A stretch of DNA of 64,000 nucleotides from Clostridiales bacterium. Its GTDB lineage: Bacteria; Bacillota; Clostridia; Saccharofermentanales; Saccharofermentanaceae. A model generated the notes under the pieces. The model had not been told where the DNA came from. It made no database searches and saw only the letters and a list, made by a program, of their open reading frames with translations. Below, piece after piece: positions 9,013 through 17,989 of the stretch. Where the stretch lies: positions 62,001-126,000 of the forward strand of contig JAFVDI010000020.1 of the NCBI GenBank assembly GCA_017478485.1, in the 5' to 3' direction. Every line of letters begins with the position of its first letter. Within the stretch, counting starts at the first letter, position 1. The translations under genes were made by a program, and so were the position numbers.

Positions 9013-9600
9013 TCAGCCCTCAACATCCGGCAGCAGCAGATCGATCCTTAAGTCGATGTAATGCTTTAACTGCTTGTCTTTGGAAAGATCGATGCCCATG
9101 TCTCTCGCGATATCGTCCTTGCGGTATATGATCAGCTGCATCATGGTGGACATCTCGTATGCGATCAGGCGGCACTCCTTGTCGGTCTTCGTGCCTTTGA
9201 AGTGCTCTTTTACATAGCCGTAACTGAAGGACTCTTCAGACAGGTCTCGCCCGAAAACGACCAGGTTCGTGATGGCTTTGGTCAGCTTGTAATTCTCGAC
9301 AAGGAACTTGGCGACGAGATAGTGGAGCTTCTTGAGCTTGTCCTTCGGGGAAATGTCTGAATTTATGATCTTTGCTATCAGTTCGTCGCGAAGGGATTCC
9401 TTGTATTTTCTGTGGTAGACCTCGTAGATCAGGCTCTCGCGTGAGCCGAAGCAGTAGTTGATCATGGCGGCCTGCATGCCGGATTCTTCGGCTATCTGCC
9501 TCGACGTGACCTTGAACGGGTCATCGCATCCGTCGATCAGCTTTGATGCCGCGGCGATAAGTTTCTCTTTTGTTATCTCTGTCTTAACTTCTTTTTGCAT
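9013..9600 (-). CDS. TetR/AcrR family transcriptional regulator
   Basis: A 195-residue regulator with an N-terminal helix-turn-helix of the TetR type (KEKLIAAASKLIDGCDDPFKVTSRQIAEE... with AAMINYCFGSRESLIYEVYHRK, about residues 8-60) and a helical ligand domain without recognisable specificity. It is the first gene of the unit that continues with the PEP-utilising enzyme and NudC. A perfect 20-bp palindrome sits 15 bases upstream of its start, over the presumed transcription start, so it probably represses its own operon and is released by a small molecule. Confidence 0.88.
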   Translation of the reverse strand: MQKEVKTEITKEKLIAAASKLIDGCDDPFKVTSRQIAEESGMQAAMINYCFGSRESLIYEVYHRKYKESLRDELIAKIINSDISPKDKLKKLHYLVAKFLVENYKLTKAITNLVVFGRDLSEESFSYGYVKEHFKGTKTDKECRLIAYEMSTMMQLIIYRKDDIARDMGIDLSKDKQLKHYIDLRIDLLLPDVEG

Positions 9601-9615
9601 GGGTGTCCGCCTTGA

Positions 9616-9635
9616 TTATTAAACATGTTTAATAA
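9616..9635. promoter_or_regulatory. perfect palindromic operator, probably for the adjacent TetR regulator
   Basis: TTATTAAACATGTTTAATAA is an uninterrupted 20-bp palindrome. On the minus strand it lies directly after a candidate promoter (TTGACA at 9664-9659, 17-base spacer, TACCCT at 9641-9636), i.e. over the transcription start of the TetR gene. Length and symmetry fit a TetR-family dimer site; assignment to this regulator is by position. Confidence 0.75.
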
Positions 9636-9742
9636 AGGGTAACACCCTGCATCCGGTGTGTCAATGTTCACATAAAAAAGTCATTCCACAGAATATTCCA
9701 CGTTTCTGCGAAAAGATGGAAGGGATCGTGAAATGAGAGGTG

Positions 9743-10567
9743 TCAGCAACCCATTTCTTTGAGTTCTTTTACGACGCCGACATAGAATGGCACGATGTCG
9801 CTGACTTCGTTGTCGGAAGCGGGAGCTTTCCCGGTGAATCTCCTGCGTCTTATGTCGACGACATCCGCATGGGAGATGCCGCGCTTTCTGGTGGAAGTGC
9901 GGACGCCCCTGAAGTTTGCCCAGTGCATGGAATCAGTGGAGACCAGACCGTCATTGTCGCCGTCAAATCTTCTGACGATGGGATGCGTGATGCAGAACAT
10001 CGAGTCCGAGAACGCGCCTTTTACCTTGAATCCGTAGCTCTGGCAAAGGATGTCCGGAGGCGCGGGGTTTTCGATGTTGAACTGCTCGGCGGTCTTAGTC
10101 GTGAGTATGTCGAAACATGCGTAGCAGTCGGGGTGTTTGTCGCCCAGGATCCGCATCCAGATGTCTGTGCCCTTGGCGGCGGCTTTTACCATCCACTTGG
10201 GAGCTCTCATGAGAAAATCCACGGTCTTTGAACCGTGATGCGGTGTATCGATCGTCGTGATCGAGGCGATCTTGTCTGCGTAACCGTGGCTTGCGAGCCA
10301 CCTTGATTCAAGTCCGCCCTTGGAATGTGCGAGTATGTTGACTTTGGGGGCACCGGTGAGCCTGAGGACTTCATCGAGGCTCTTTGCGACGGTCATGGCA
10401 TTGCCTTCGACAGAGCCGACCGCGTCCTGATGTCCGAAATATACGTCTGCACCGCGGGACTCAAGCGCTTTGGGGATCCTGCCCCAGTAGCACAGGTGTT
10501 TTCTGTCACGGAAGCCCATTCCGTGAACCATTAATAACGGATACTTTAAACAGCAATCGTCGTTCAT
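9743..10567 (-). CDS. alpha/beta-hydrolase, triacylglycerol lipase-like
   Basis: A 274-residue protein without a signal peptide. It shows the bacterial lipase pattern YPLLMVHGMG (oxyanion loop, residues 9-18), the nucleophile elbow AHSKGG (Ser82) and the block TIDTPHHGS found in true lipases of the Pseudomonas/Burkholderia type. A catalytic Asp and His must lie in the C-terminal half (candidates FDGDNDGLV and the SHADVVD segment). It would hydrolyse acyl esters; a cytoplasmic location is implied. It lies just upstream of the TetR unit on the same strand, but the spacing (142 bases, with the TetR promoter between) suggests separate transcription. Confidence 0.78.
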   Translation of the reverse strand: MNDDCCLKYPLLMVHGMGFRDRKHLCYWGRIPKALESRGADVYFGHQDAVGSVEGNAMTVAKSLDEVLRLTGAPKVNILAHSKGGLESRWLASHGYADKIASITTIDTPHHGSKTVDFLMRAPKWMVKAAAKGTDIWMRILGDKHPDCYACFDILTTKTAEQFNIENPAPPDILCQSYGFKVKGAFSDSMFCITHPIVRRFDGDNDGLVSTDSMHWANFRGVRTSTRKRGISHADVVDIRRRRFTGKAPASDNEVSDIVPFYVGVVKELKEMGC

Positions 10568-10645
10568 ATTAATCTCTCCCTTAGGTTTCCGGCCTATACG
10601 GGGAGAATAGCACGGTATTGTATAATGTTCAATACTGAATTTTGA

Positions 10646-11848
10646 TTAAGAGCGCTTTTCCGCAGATTTGCCCAAAACTTTCAGTGCAAAGAACGCGATC
10701 ACGAGGCCGGCAGCGGTTACCGCGAGGCTCACGATGAGCATGAAATGCGGTCCTCTGATGTCCAAAAGGCGCCCGCAGACGAGGCTTGAGAAAACGCCGC
10801 CCAGCGTGATCGAGCAGTTGATATATGCCTGGCCTTTGACCTGGTCGAATCTGGCCATCGTCTGGTTTACGAAATATGCGCCTGCAGGGATGAAGACCGC
10901 GTAGGCGAACATCTGCATCGCCTGGCTGACATAGACGACCGCCATGTTGGGCGCGACCAGCATCAGCAAAGTTTTGACGAGGAATGCGGCGGCGGAGATG
11001 AGCAGAAGGTTCTTAACGGAGATCTTTTTCATGATCTTATCGATAAGAGCCATGGTGGGGAGCTCGAGGAGAGCTGCGATAAAGACCGCAGTGCCCATGG
11101 ATGCTTCGGTTCCGCCGAGCGGAGTGATTATCTGGATCATGTAGTCGTTGATCGCGTTATGGGCGAAAAAGAAGCACACTCCCGCGACAACGAAAAGCAT
11201 GAAGGAAGGATATGTCTTCGTGAACACGATCAGGTTGTTGTGCGCGACTCCGGTCTCAGAGGTCTTATCAGAAGAAGGAGCTGTGACCGGCTTCTTGAAA
11301 AAGTAGAGAACGACGAGTGCGACCGAGAGGAATATGATGTCCAGGATCATGAGGATGTTTACGCCGAACCTGCCGATCGCCATTCCGGTGAATACCGAAA
11401 CGACCGCAAAACCGCAGGATCCCAGGCCCCTTGCGAGGCCGTAGTAGATGCGGCAGCCGGCGGCTTCATACTCGAAATACATCGCGGTGATGATCGGCTG
11501 ATAGACCATCTGCACCATGTAGATCAGCGCAAAGATGATGAATATGATGACGACCCCGCTCTTTATAAGGAGCAAAAGGATGGAGCCTATCAGCAGGAGT
11601 GCCGTCGAGGCCATGGAGACATTGCGGTTCGTGAGCTTTCCCTGCTTGTCGATGAGGCCTGCGACGAACGGCTGGAATATGACGGATAAGATATTCGCGA
11701 GTGCGAGCGTGATGCCGATAAGAGTGTTGGTAAAGCCCTTTTCGAGCAGGAAAACGGACGCGTAAGCGTGGATCCCGCTGTACACGGCGAAGTAGGTCGC
11801 ATTTATTATGATGTATCTGAGAGTCCAGAATCTTCTTTTGTCGGTCAT
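10646..11848 (-). CDS. MFS transporter
   Basis: A 400-residue protein with about 12 hydrophobic helices and an MFS-type loop between helices 2 and 3 (AGLIDKQGKLTNRN). The N-terminal helix pattern (YIIINATYFAVYSGIHAYASVFLLEKGFTNTLIG) resembles the MFS_1-like/LacY-NupG branch, which moves sugars or nucleosides by proton symport. A candidate minus-strand promoter lies at 11893-11864 (TTGCAA, 18-base spacer, TAGTAT). It stands alone, divergent from the LoaP-like gene. Substrate unknown. Confidence 0.8.
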   Translation of the reverse strand: MTDKRRFWTLRYIIINATYFAVYSGIHAYASVFLLEKGFTNTLIGITLALANILSVIFQPFVAGLIDKQGKLTNRNVSMASTALLLIGSILLLLIKSGVVIIFIIFALIYMVQMVYQPIITAMYFEYEAAGCRIYYGLARGLGSCGFAVVSVFTGMAIGRFGVNILMILDIIFLSVALVVLYFFKKPVTAPSSDKTSETGVAHNNLIVFTKTYPSFMLFVVAGVCFFFAHNAINDYMIQIITPLGGTEASMGTAVFIAALLELPTMALIDKIMKKISVKNLLLISAAAFLVKTLLMLVAPNMAVVYVSQAMQMFAYAVFIPAGAYFVNQTMARFDQVKGQAYINCSITLGGVFSSLVCGRLLDIRGPHFMLIVSLAVTAAGLVIAFFALKVLGKSAEKRS

Positions 11849-11940
11849 TGGCTGATTATACTATGACGGAAGCCGGAAGTGTTGCAAAAAGACCTTAAAA
11901 ATATGCAGTTTCCGATGTCCCGTGTTAAAATCAGATCAGT

Positions 11941-12480
11941 ATGGTTCAGGCGGATAATGAACAGGTATGGGTGGTTGCCCAGGTCAGCGTCGGCAAAGAG
12001 GACGAGATCAAGGAGTCATGCTCTGACATGATCTCCAAGGACGTCCTTGAAGATATTTTCGTGCCCAAACATGTCAGGCTCAAGAAGTATAAGGGTGAGT
12101 GGAGAAGGGAGACAAGGCCCCTTTATTCAGGTTATGTCTTCATGGTCACTAAAGACCCGAAGGCGCTCGAAAAGGCCCTTATCAAGGTGCCAGGCAGGCA
12201 CAGTCTTCTCAAGGCTGATGACATCATACTGACCGTCAGCGATGAGGAAAAAGCGTTCATCAACAGGATCGCCGGACGTGACAACATAGTCGATATCTCA
12301 TTGGGTTACAAGGAAGGCGACAAGATAAAGATAGTGTCCGGGCCGATGCTGGGCCTTGAGGGAGATATAGTTCACGTTGACCGCCACAAACGGCTGGTCA
12401 CGATAAACATGTCGCTTTTCGGGAGATCCGTTAAGACCACACTGGGTCTGGAGTTAACCTACAAACAGCCTGAAGAATAG
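11941..12480 (+). CDS. loaP: NusG-family specialised antitermination factor, LoaP-like
   Basis: A 179-residue protein with an N-terminal NGN domain (VWVVAQVSVGKEDEIKESC ... RPLYSGYVFM) and a C-terminal KOW domain (GPMLGLEGDIVHVDRHKR). The KOW segment with DRHKR and the following VTINMSLFGRSVK is typical of LoaP, the NusG paralogue of Bacillota that helps RNA polymerase read through terminators in long polysaccharide or secondary-metabolite operons. It is too divergent to be housekeeping NusG and is not beside secE or rplK. Its likely client is the long envelope/phosphonate cluster starting at 16.6 kb, but four genes lie between, so this is inference. Confidence 0.8.
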   Translation: MVQADNEQVWVVAQVSVGKEDEIKESCSDMISKDVLEDIFVPKHVRLKKYKGEWRRETRPLYSGYVFMVTKDPKALEKALIKVPGRHSLLKADDIILTVSDEEKAFINRIAGRDNIVDISLGYKEGDKIKIVSGPMLGLEGDIVHVDRHKRLVTINMSLFGRSVKTTLGLELTYKQPEE

Positions 12481-12551
12481 CTTTTCAGTATATATACATG
12501 TCATATTAAGGATTCTGAAATGACATATTCGATAACGTATACTGATGGCAT

Positions 12552-14093
12552 ATGGAGAAGCGTTTCACTGCAAAGACAGACGATAACAGCATTTCAGAGG
12601 CCCCTGACAGGAAGACGAGGCTTATCCTTGTCATAGTCTCGGGCGTGATCGTTCTGGGCATTGGAATAGCAGCCGCCATCGCGGTTTCGGTGAGGAAAAA
12701 AGAGCAGCCTGTTCCTTCCGTGACATCTGAGACCACGCAGCAGACAAGCACTCCTGAATCAACTGACGCTCCCGTCACCGGATTCGATGAAAGATTCCCC
12801 GAGGGCATGGTCCCGGCTGACTGCATGTCGCTGAAATGGGGGATGCTGCCGACAGAGATAAAGTTCAAATATCCTGACGTGTCATATGAAGCTGCTTCAA
12901 CCATATCCGATGAGTTAAACACACTAAATCTGACATACTCGCGCAAGGCCAATATCGGAGGGTTTGATTATTCGCAGGTAATGATCAGCGCCGACAGATA
13001 CGACGGACTCTATGCCTTCAGTTATTTTCTTGACAGGGAGAAATATCAGGACGTGCTCTCGGCTCTGACGGAAAAATACGGAAGGCCTGTCTATAAGAGC
13101 GGCGATTCGGTTTACTGGGAGGTAGAAGACCAGGTGCTCCTTAACCTGACCGTGAGGATGTCAGACCTGGACAGAAAAGTATATTCTTTCCTCCAGTACA
13201 TTAACATGAAGGAAGCCAAAGTCACCGTAAAGCCTGACATGTCGCCGGACATCAGGCTCGGCATGACCACCGATGACGCGCGCAAAAAGATCTCAATGCA
13301 GAAGACTTCGACTTCGGTTGACGGCACCGAGACCTACATGTCAATGAAAAGATATGATTTCTCATCCGACAGCAATCTCGGAAAATTCGCAGTGGCCAAC
13401 GCTTCGGCGGTCATACTGAATTTCGATCCAAGGGCAGATCTGACTTCGTATTCCTTCGTCATGAAGGGCGATCATCTTTACGAGATCCGCGAAAAGCTGA
13501 CCAACGAATACGGGAACCCCTCGCGCAACCGCGATTACAGTTCAGAGTGGAATGTCTGGGAAGGCAATGCCATGATCACGGTCACATACGGCAAGATGTC
13601 CGGAAGCGGAAGGGGCTTTGCGACTGAGATCAGATACAGCATCTCGCCTGAAGGCTATAAGGCGCAGGAGATGGTGAAGGCTGTCGGAAGGGCTACGCGC
13701 AAGGGCACGAAATATGCCGAGCTGAAAGATGAACTCGGAAAATACAATCTTGCGGACAAGGTCTCGAAAGGCAATGGAACGGTCACGTTCATCAACAGTG
13801 ACTATGCAGACATCGTTGTTTTCGGAATGAAGATAAGATCCGTGGAGATCGAGTTCAAGAAGAATGTCGTAACTGATGTTTACTACTATTTTGACGGAAA
13901 TGCCTATGAGCAGATCAAAAAGAACATAGAGTCAAATTACGGCCTGGGCGAGACCAAGAACAATTACAAGAACCGCGTCCACCGCGTGCAGTGGAAACCC
14001 AAGTTAACGGAGAACAATAAGTTTTCCAAGATCATGCTTGATTATGTAAATCTGAAAGTCAATCCCAAGGCAAGGGTGCACTATTACGATTAA
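12552..14093 (+). CDS. single-pass membrane protein with three repeated external modules, function unknown
   Basis: A 513-residue protein with a short charged N-terminus, one membrane helix (about residues 25-47) and a large external part. The external part reads as three related modules of about 130 residues. Each opens with a GM/WGM turn (LKWGMLPTEIKF; IRLGMTTDDARKK; RKGTKYAELKDEL) and closes with an amphipathic helix ending in a YG motif (LTEKYGRPV; LTNEYGNPS; ESNYGLG). I do not recognise a named family. It follows the LoaP-like gene after 71 bases on the same strand. An inverted repeat ATGTCAT...ATGACAT (12498-12526) lies between the two. Confidence 0.7.
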   Translation: MEKRFTAKTDDNSISEAPDRKTRLILVIVSGVIVLGIGIAAAIAVSVRKKEQPVPSVTSETTQQTSTPESTDAPVTGFDERFPEGMVPADCMSLKWGMLPTEIKFKYPDVSYEAASTISDELNTLNLTYSRKANIGGFDYSQVMISADRYDGLYAFSYFLDREKYQDVLSALTEKYGRPVYKSGDSVYWEVEDQVLLNLTVRMSDLDRKVYSFLQYINMKEAKVTVKPDMSPDIRLGMTTDDARKKISMQKTSTSVDGTETYMSMKRYDFSSDSNLGKFAVANASAVILNFDPRADLTSYSFVMKGDHLYEIREKLTNEYGNPSRNRDYSSEWNVWEGNAMITVTYGKMSGSGRGFATEIRYSISPEGYKAQEMVKAVGRATRKGTKYAELKDELGKYNLADKVSKGNGTVTFINSDYADIVVFGMKIRSVEIEFKKNVVTDVYYYFDGNAYEQIKKNIESNYGLGETKNNYKNRVHRVQWKPKLTENNKFSKIMLDYVNLKVNPKARVHYYD

Positions 14094-14106
14094 GCCTGTA
14101 ACACTG

Positions 14107-14847
14107 TTACGAATGCATTCCGATCACTGCCCTTAATACCAGGGTGATTATCAATGCCCAGAGCGGAACGGCAAATATCGTGACTATCCTGAGCGATGTG
14201 AGGGCATCGCGGTAGTGATGGCTCTTGGGATAGATCTCAAGCGATTCCTTCATGTGTTTATGGACTATGGGTATGAGGAGCGGGAAAAGAACGCACATCG
14301 CGATCGAAAGATCCTCGAGGCGCTTTTCGCCGGAAGTGAGCTGTTCCACGACTTCGCGGGATCCTTTTCCTGCGGGTTTTGCGCCGGCGTCCTGTTCTTC
14401 ATATAAAGATCTTCTGTTTTCACCGTGAACCACAAACGGCGTCTTGGTGAAGTCTTCGTAGGAAGAATCCGCGGAACTGCCGTAAGAACCTGAAGGATAA
14501 TCGGGATCGTTGTGATACTGCTGCTTTTTAACCGATGCGTTCGCCGCTGCTGCCGCTGCAGCGGCCGCGGCTGCGGCTGCTTCCCTGCGTGATTGCTCCT
14601 CCTGCTTTGCGCGGAGCTGGGAACGTTTTCTGGAAAGAGCGTCATCGTATTTCCACTTCTTTGCCGGATCGGAAAGTACGGTATATGCCTCATTGATCTC
14701 TGCCATGCGCTTCTCGGCCGACATGTCATCGGGGTGAAGATCCGGGTGCCAAAGCTTTACCAGCCGGCGGTATGCCTGCTTTATCTCTTCAGGGCTGGCG
14801 TTTTCGGGCACCCTTAATACGCTGTAAAGTGTAGTCTCGTGAGCCAT
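14107..14847 (-). CDS. J-domain (DnaJ-like) membrane protein
   Basis: A 246-residue protein with an N-terminal J domain (residues 5-70) carrying the HPD motif ([10 protein letters not shown]) needed to stimulate DnaK ATPase. The zinc-finger and substrate domains of DnaJ are absent. After the J domain comes a Gln/Arg-rich helix and an uninterrupted alanine run (about 13 Ala, 14540-14585), then a linker and two C-terminal membrane helices. It is therefore a membrane-tethered Hsp70 co-chaperone. It converges on the repeat-protein gene, leaving 13 bases between stop codons. Confidence 0.82.
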   Translation of the reverse strand: MAHETTLYSVLRVPENASPEEIKQAYRRLVKLWHPDLHPDDMSAEKRMAEINEAYTVLSDPAKKWKYDDALSRKRSQLRAKQEEQSRREAAAAAAAAAAAAANASVKKQQYHNDPDYPSGSYGSSADSSYEDFTKTPFVVHGENRRSLYEEQDAGAKPAGKGSREVVEQLTSGEKRLEDLSIAMCVLFPLLIPIVHKHMKESLEIYPKSHHYRDALTSLRIVTIFAVPLWALIITLVLRAVIGMHS

Positions 14848-14898
14848 ATCGTCAGTATACAGTGCTTACCTTAAGCAAAACTTAAAATCGGATCAGGA

Positions 14899-16458
14899 TT
14901 AAGGATTCTGCTGACCCTGCTGTGCATTCGGATTGGTTGTTTCTGCCGGTTTCGGAGTCGCCTTCTTCTTGGGCTTCTTGGTAGGCTTCTTAGTCGGTTT
15001 CTTTGTCGGCTTCTTAGTCGGCTTCTTGACTGTTGCGGGCTTGCTCGTCGGGGCAGCCGTAGGCTTGGTCGTCTCGCCGCTGATGTTGAGAGTGTGGCCG
15101 TTGAGATTTACGTTCTCGATGTTTCCGGAGAAAGATGTAATGAACGTGTCATCGGTAAGAGTCCATGTTGCGCCTGTTCCGAGGTTTACGTGGATGATGC
15201 CGGGTTCTGACGAAACCGGTTTGCCGTCAGCATCCTTAAAGTCGCCCTTGAATGAACCGGTAAAGACGGTTCCGGTGGAGAAGTTGGCATTGAGCTTGCC
15301 TTCCTTTGCGACAAGGATGTCACCGTTAATTGCCGTATTTGTGGCGTTGAGGATCGCAACGTTGTTGCCTCCGGTCCAGCCGTCGGGACCTACGTAAAGG
15401 AAAACATTTTCCTTGGCCTCGTTTACGATCTTCACATTGCTCAGATTGACAACACCCTTTGTGTTGGTGATGTGGAAGATATGGCCGGCTTTGTTTGTCA
15501 GGGTTCCGTTCGACATCGAAAAGACGGCCATGGTGTTGTTGTCGAAATAGTTTACGGGAACTTTCTGATAGAGCAGGACTCCGTACTGGAATCTCGCCTT
15601 TTCGCCTCTGGCCGTATTGTTGCAGGTGAGGTTGGAATCAGCAAGTGATACCGTGCTGTTCTCGTCTACGACAACACCTTCAGAGTTATTTGCAATGAGA
15701 TTTGAGCTCTTTACGGTGACGGTTCCCGTTCCGTAGACTGCCGGAGAACCTGTGCCGTTGGTTGTGTATGTACCCTTGGTGATGGTTACGTTTCCGCCGT
15801 TCTTGCCGAGTGAAATGGCAGGGGAATTCTTGCCGCTCGTCTGTACCGTAAGGTTCGTGATGCCGAAGGTAGCGCCGTATGATGTTGCGATGCCTGCGGA
15901 ATTGTCGCCTGATGTCGTGATCTTTGCATCGCTCAAAGTTACGCGGGTACCGTCGCCCGTGATGCCGGCAACGTTGCCGTAACCTGCGTAGCCGAAGACT
16001 CCTGCTGCACCGTTTGCTTCAGTGGTGATGCTTCCGCCTGCGATGTAGAGTCTGGAGTTGCCCATGGCAAGGACAGCTGAATTGACGCCGAAGATCGCGC
16101 TGTTGTCAGCATTTGAGGTATCACCGGCCTTCTTGATGTCAGGGGCGGAAAGATTGATCTTCTTCTTTTCGCCGGTCGCAATGATAACGCACTCGTCAGC
16201 GTTTTTGCTCTGATATGCTTTTTTCTTCTCCGTTGTCTCTACGGAGATCTTTTTCGAAGCTTTGAAATCGATCTGGGACTTGTCAGGTTCAGTCTCGGTC
16301 GAAGTTGTCTCTTCCGTGGTTGGTTCCGTGGAAATGGAAGACGAAGAAGCTTCAGAAGAATTGGTGATTCGTCCGCCCATGTTGCAGGACGAAAAGCCGA
16401 AAACAACCGAAGCGGCTGTGGTGATTGCTAAAACTCTGATCAACATTTGTTTGTTCAT
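14899..16458 (-). CDS. beta-helix lipoprotein with a Lys-Pro-Thr-rich C-terminal tail
   Basis: A 519-residue secreted protein. The signal peptide ends in a lipobox-like FSSC (Cys25), followed by a Ser/Thr/Glu-rich linker. Residues about 100-440 are short strand-turn repeats rich in Gly, Asn, Thr and Val, as in a right-handed beta-helix. The tail repeats KPTKKPTKKPTKK and ends in a Gln/Asn-rich segment; such a basic tail could bind anionic wall polymer or peptidoglycan. The minus-strand ribosome site GGGGGA lies a few bases before the start. It is divergent from the envelope cluster at 16691. Function unknown; adhesion or surface-layer role is a guess. Confidence 0.7.
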   Translation of the reverse strand: MNKQMLIRVLAITTAASVVFGFSSCNMGGRITNSSEASSSSISTEPTTEETTSTETEPDKSQIDFKASKKISVETTEKKKAYQSKNADECVIIATGEKKKINLSAPDIKKAGDTSNADNSAIFGVNSAVLAMGNSRLYIAGGSITTEANGAAGVFGYAGYGNVAGITGDGTRVTLSDAKITTSGDNSAGIATSYGATFGITNLTVQTSGKNSPAISLGKNGGNVTITKGTYTTNGTGSPAVYGTGTVTVKSSNLIANNSEGVVVDENSTVSLADSNLTCNNTARGEKARFQYGVLLYQKVPVNYFDNNTMAVFSMSNGTLTNKAGHIFHITNTKGVVNLSNVKIVNEAKENVFLYVGPDGWTGGNNVAILNATNTAINGDILVAKEGKLNANFSTGTVFTGSFKGDFKDADGKPVSSEPGIIHVNLGTGATWTLTDDTFITSFSGNIENVNLNGHTLNISGETTKPTAAPTSKPATVKKPTKKPTKKPTKKPTKKPKKKATPKPAETTNPNAQQGQQNP

Positions 16459-16622
16459 AAATATCCCCCTGGATTACCAACCACTAACTTTACCATGAAG
16501 GCCATGAGTTTGAGAAGTGCCATAATAGGCAATATTTGGTTATAAATCGCTTGTTATTCTGTATTTTACGCACGATAAAGTTCTTATCCCGGAGTTTTGC
16601 CTTATATAAAAAAATAATTAGG

Positions 16623-16651
16623 TTGAAACACCGGTTTTATGGGTGTAGAAT
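16623..16651 (+). promoter_or_regulatory. candidate promoter of the phosphonate/envelope cluster
   Basis: TTGAAA (16623-16628), a 17-base spacer and TAGAAT (16646-16651) lie about 40 bases before the first gene of the cluster. The same TAGAAT -10 with a 17-base spacer recurs at the two internal promoters of the cluster. Predicted by eye only. The rest of the 16459-16690 gap is AT-rich with no gene seen. Confidence 0.6.
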
Positions 16652-16690
16652 AAGCGAGCCTTAAAAATCGGCATTTTCGAGAGTTAGCGG

Positions 16691-17989
16691 ATGATAGATC
16701 TTTATATAGATCCCGGAACGGGAAGCATGTTGTTTACGATAGTCATCAGTGCGATAAGCGCTGTTGTCTATCTCATACGCATTCTCATCATTAAGGCCAA
16801 GAACATGGCAGGCATCAAGAGCCAGAATGAGAGAAACGCCAAAAAGCTCCCGATAGTCATCTTTTCAGACAACAAGAGATACTGGTCGACATTCAGACCG
16901 ATCTGCGAAGAACTCGAAAAGCGCGGCCAGAAAGCCGTTTACATGACGGCATCTCCTGACGATCCCGCACTCGAATCCAAGTTCAAGCACATCAAATGCG
17001 AGTTTATAGGCGAAGGCAACAAGGCTTTTGCCAAGATGAACATGCTCAACGCAGGCATTGTCCTTTCGACCACGCCCTCCCTTGACGTCTTCCAGTGGAA
17101 GCGCTCCAAGACCGTTGACTGTTATGTGCACATTCTTCACGCCTGCGGAGACATCTCGCTTTACAGGCTTTACGGCCTCGATTATTACGATGTTCTCCTT
17201 TTGTCGGGAGATTTCCAGGAAAAGCAGGTCAGGGAGCTCGAAAGGCAGAGAAACCTTCCTGCCAAGGAGATCAGGATGGTCGGCATCCCTTATCTCGACA
17301 CGATGCTCATGCATGCGAAAAACTATCAGAAGCCGAAGACAAACACCACCACCGTACTTCTTTCACCTTCGTGGGGCGCGAGCTCGCTTCTCGTAAAATA
17401 CGGCGAGACCCTTATCGACGGGCTCGTTGCGACCGGTTATGACATAATCATCCGCCCGCATCCACAGTCTTTTACGGCCGACAAGGAGACCATCGACCGC
17501 CTTATGTCGAAGTATCCCGAGACAAACAAACTTCACTGGAACAGGGACAACAACAACTTCGACGTCCTTGCAAGATCAGACATCATGATCTCCGACTACT
17601 CGGGCATCATGTACGATTTCGCATTCATATTCAATAAGCCCGTTATCTACACGAACGCGCAGTTCAGGAAGGACCCTTACGATGCGTGGTGCATCGAAGG
17701 CGAGACATGGATGCTCTCGACGATCCGCAAGATCGGCAGGGAATTAAGCAGCGAGAATGTCGGCCGGGTCAAGGAACTCATCGATTCGTGCATAAGGGAC
17801 AGCAAGCAGACATCGGCCATCGAGGATGCCAGGAATGAGACCTGGTGCAATATCGGAAAGAGCGCTGAGCTTACTGCCGACTATCTGGTAGAAAAGCTTG
17901 CCGAGCTCGAAAACAAGGACAAATCTGAAACGGCAAAGACTGACAATAAGACTGACAAGAAGGCCGAAAAGAAGGAGGCAACTGCATGA
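16691..17989 (+). CDS. CDP-glycerol glycerophosphotransferase (TagF/TagB-like) family protein, copy 1
   Basis: A 432-residue protein opening with a membrane segment bearing YIDPGTGSMLF, then a GT-B-type transferase domain. Family motifs are present: the acceptor/CDP-binding blocks VGIPYLD, LLSPSWG, IIRPHPQSF and SDIMISDYSGIMYDFAFIF, which match the teichoic acid glycerophosphotransferase family. Family members transfer polyol-phosphate from a CDP donor onto a lipid-linked or polymeric acceptor at the inner membrane face. Here the neighbours make CMP-phosphonates, so a CMP-phosphonate donor is possible. The tail is Lys/Glu/Ala-rich. It overlaps the next gene by 4 bases (ATGA), so the two are translationally coupled. 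A close paralogue is at 34763. Confidence 0.85.
   Translation: MIDLYIDPGTGSMLFTIVISAISAVVYLIRILIIKAKNMAGIKSQNERNAKKLPIVIFSDNKRYWSTFRPICEELEKRGQKAVYMTASPDDPALESKFKHIKCEFIGEGNKAFAKMNMLNAGIVLSTTPSLDVFQWKRSKTVDCYVHILHACGDISLYRLYGLDYYDVLLLSGDFQEKQVRELERQRNLPAKEIRMVGIPYLDTMLMHAKNYQKPKTNTTTVLLSPSWGASSLLVKYGETLIDGLVATGYDIIIRPHPQSFTADKETIDRLMSKYPETNKLHWNRDNNNFDVLARSDIMISDYSGIMYDFAFIFNKPVIYTNAQFRKDPYDAWCIEGETWMLSTIRKIGRELSSENVGRVKELIDSCIRDSKQTSAIEDARNETWCNIGKSAELTADYLVEKLAELENKDKSETAKTDNKTDKKAEKKEATA

Noticed and set aside
14540..14585. Alanine-run in the J-domain gene as a frameshift or assembly artefact
   Set aside because: The frame is intact on both sides and the codons vary (GCT, GCC, GCG, GCA), so it is a real low-complexity linker.
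14960..15040. Nucleotide repeat in the beta-helix lipoprotein gene as a mobile or CRISPR-like repeat
   Set aside because: It encodes the in-frame KPTKK tail and is explained by the protein repeat.
16459..16690. A riboswitch or small gene in the gap before the cluster
   Set aside because: Apart from the candidate promoter I see no conserved aptamer, stable hairpin or coding frame with a ribosome site.
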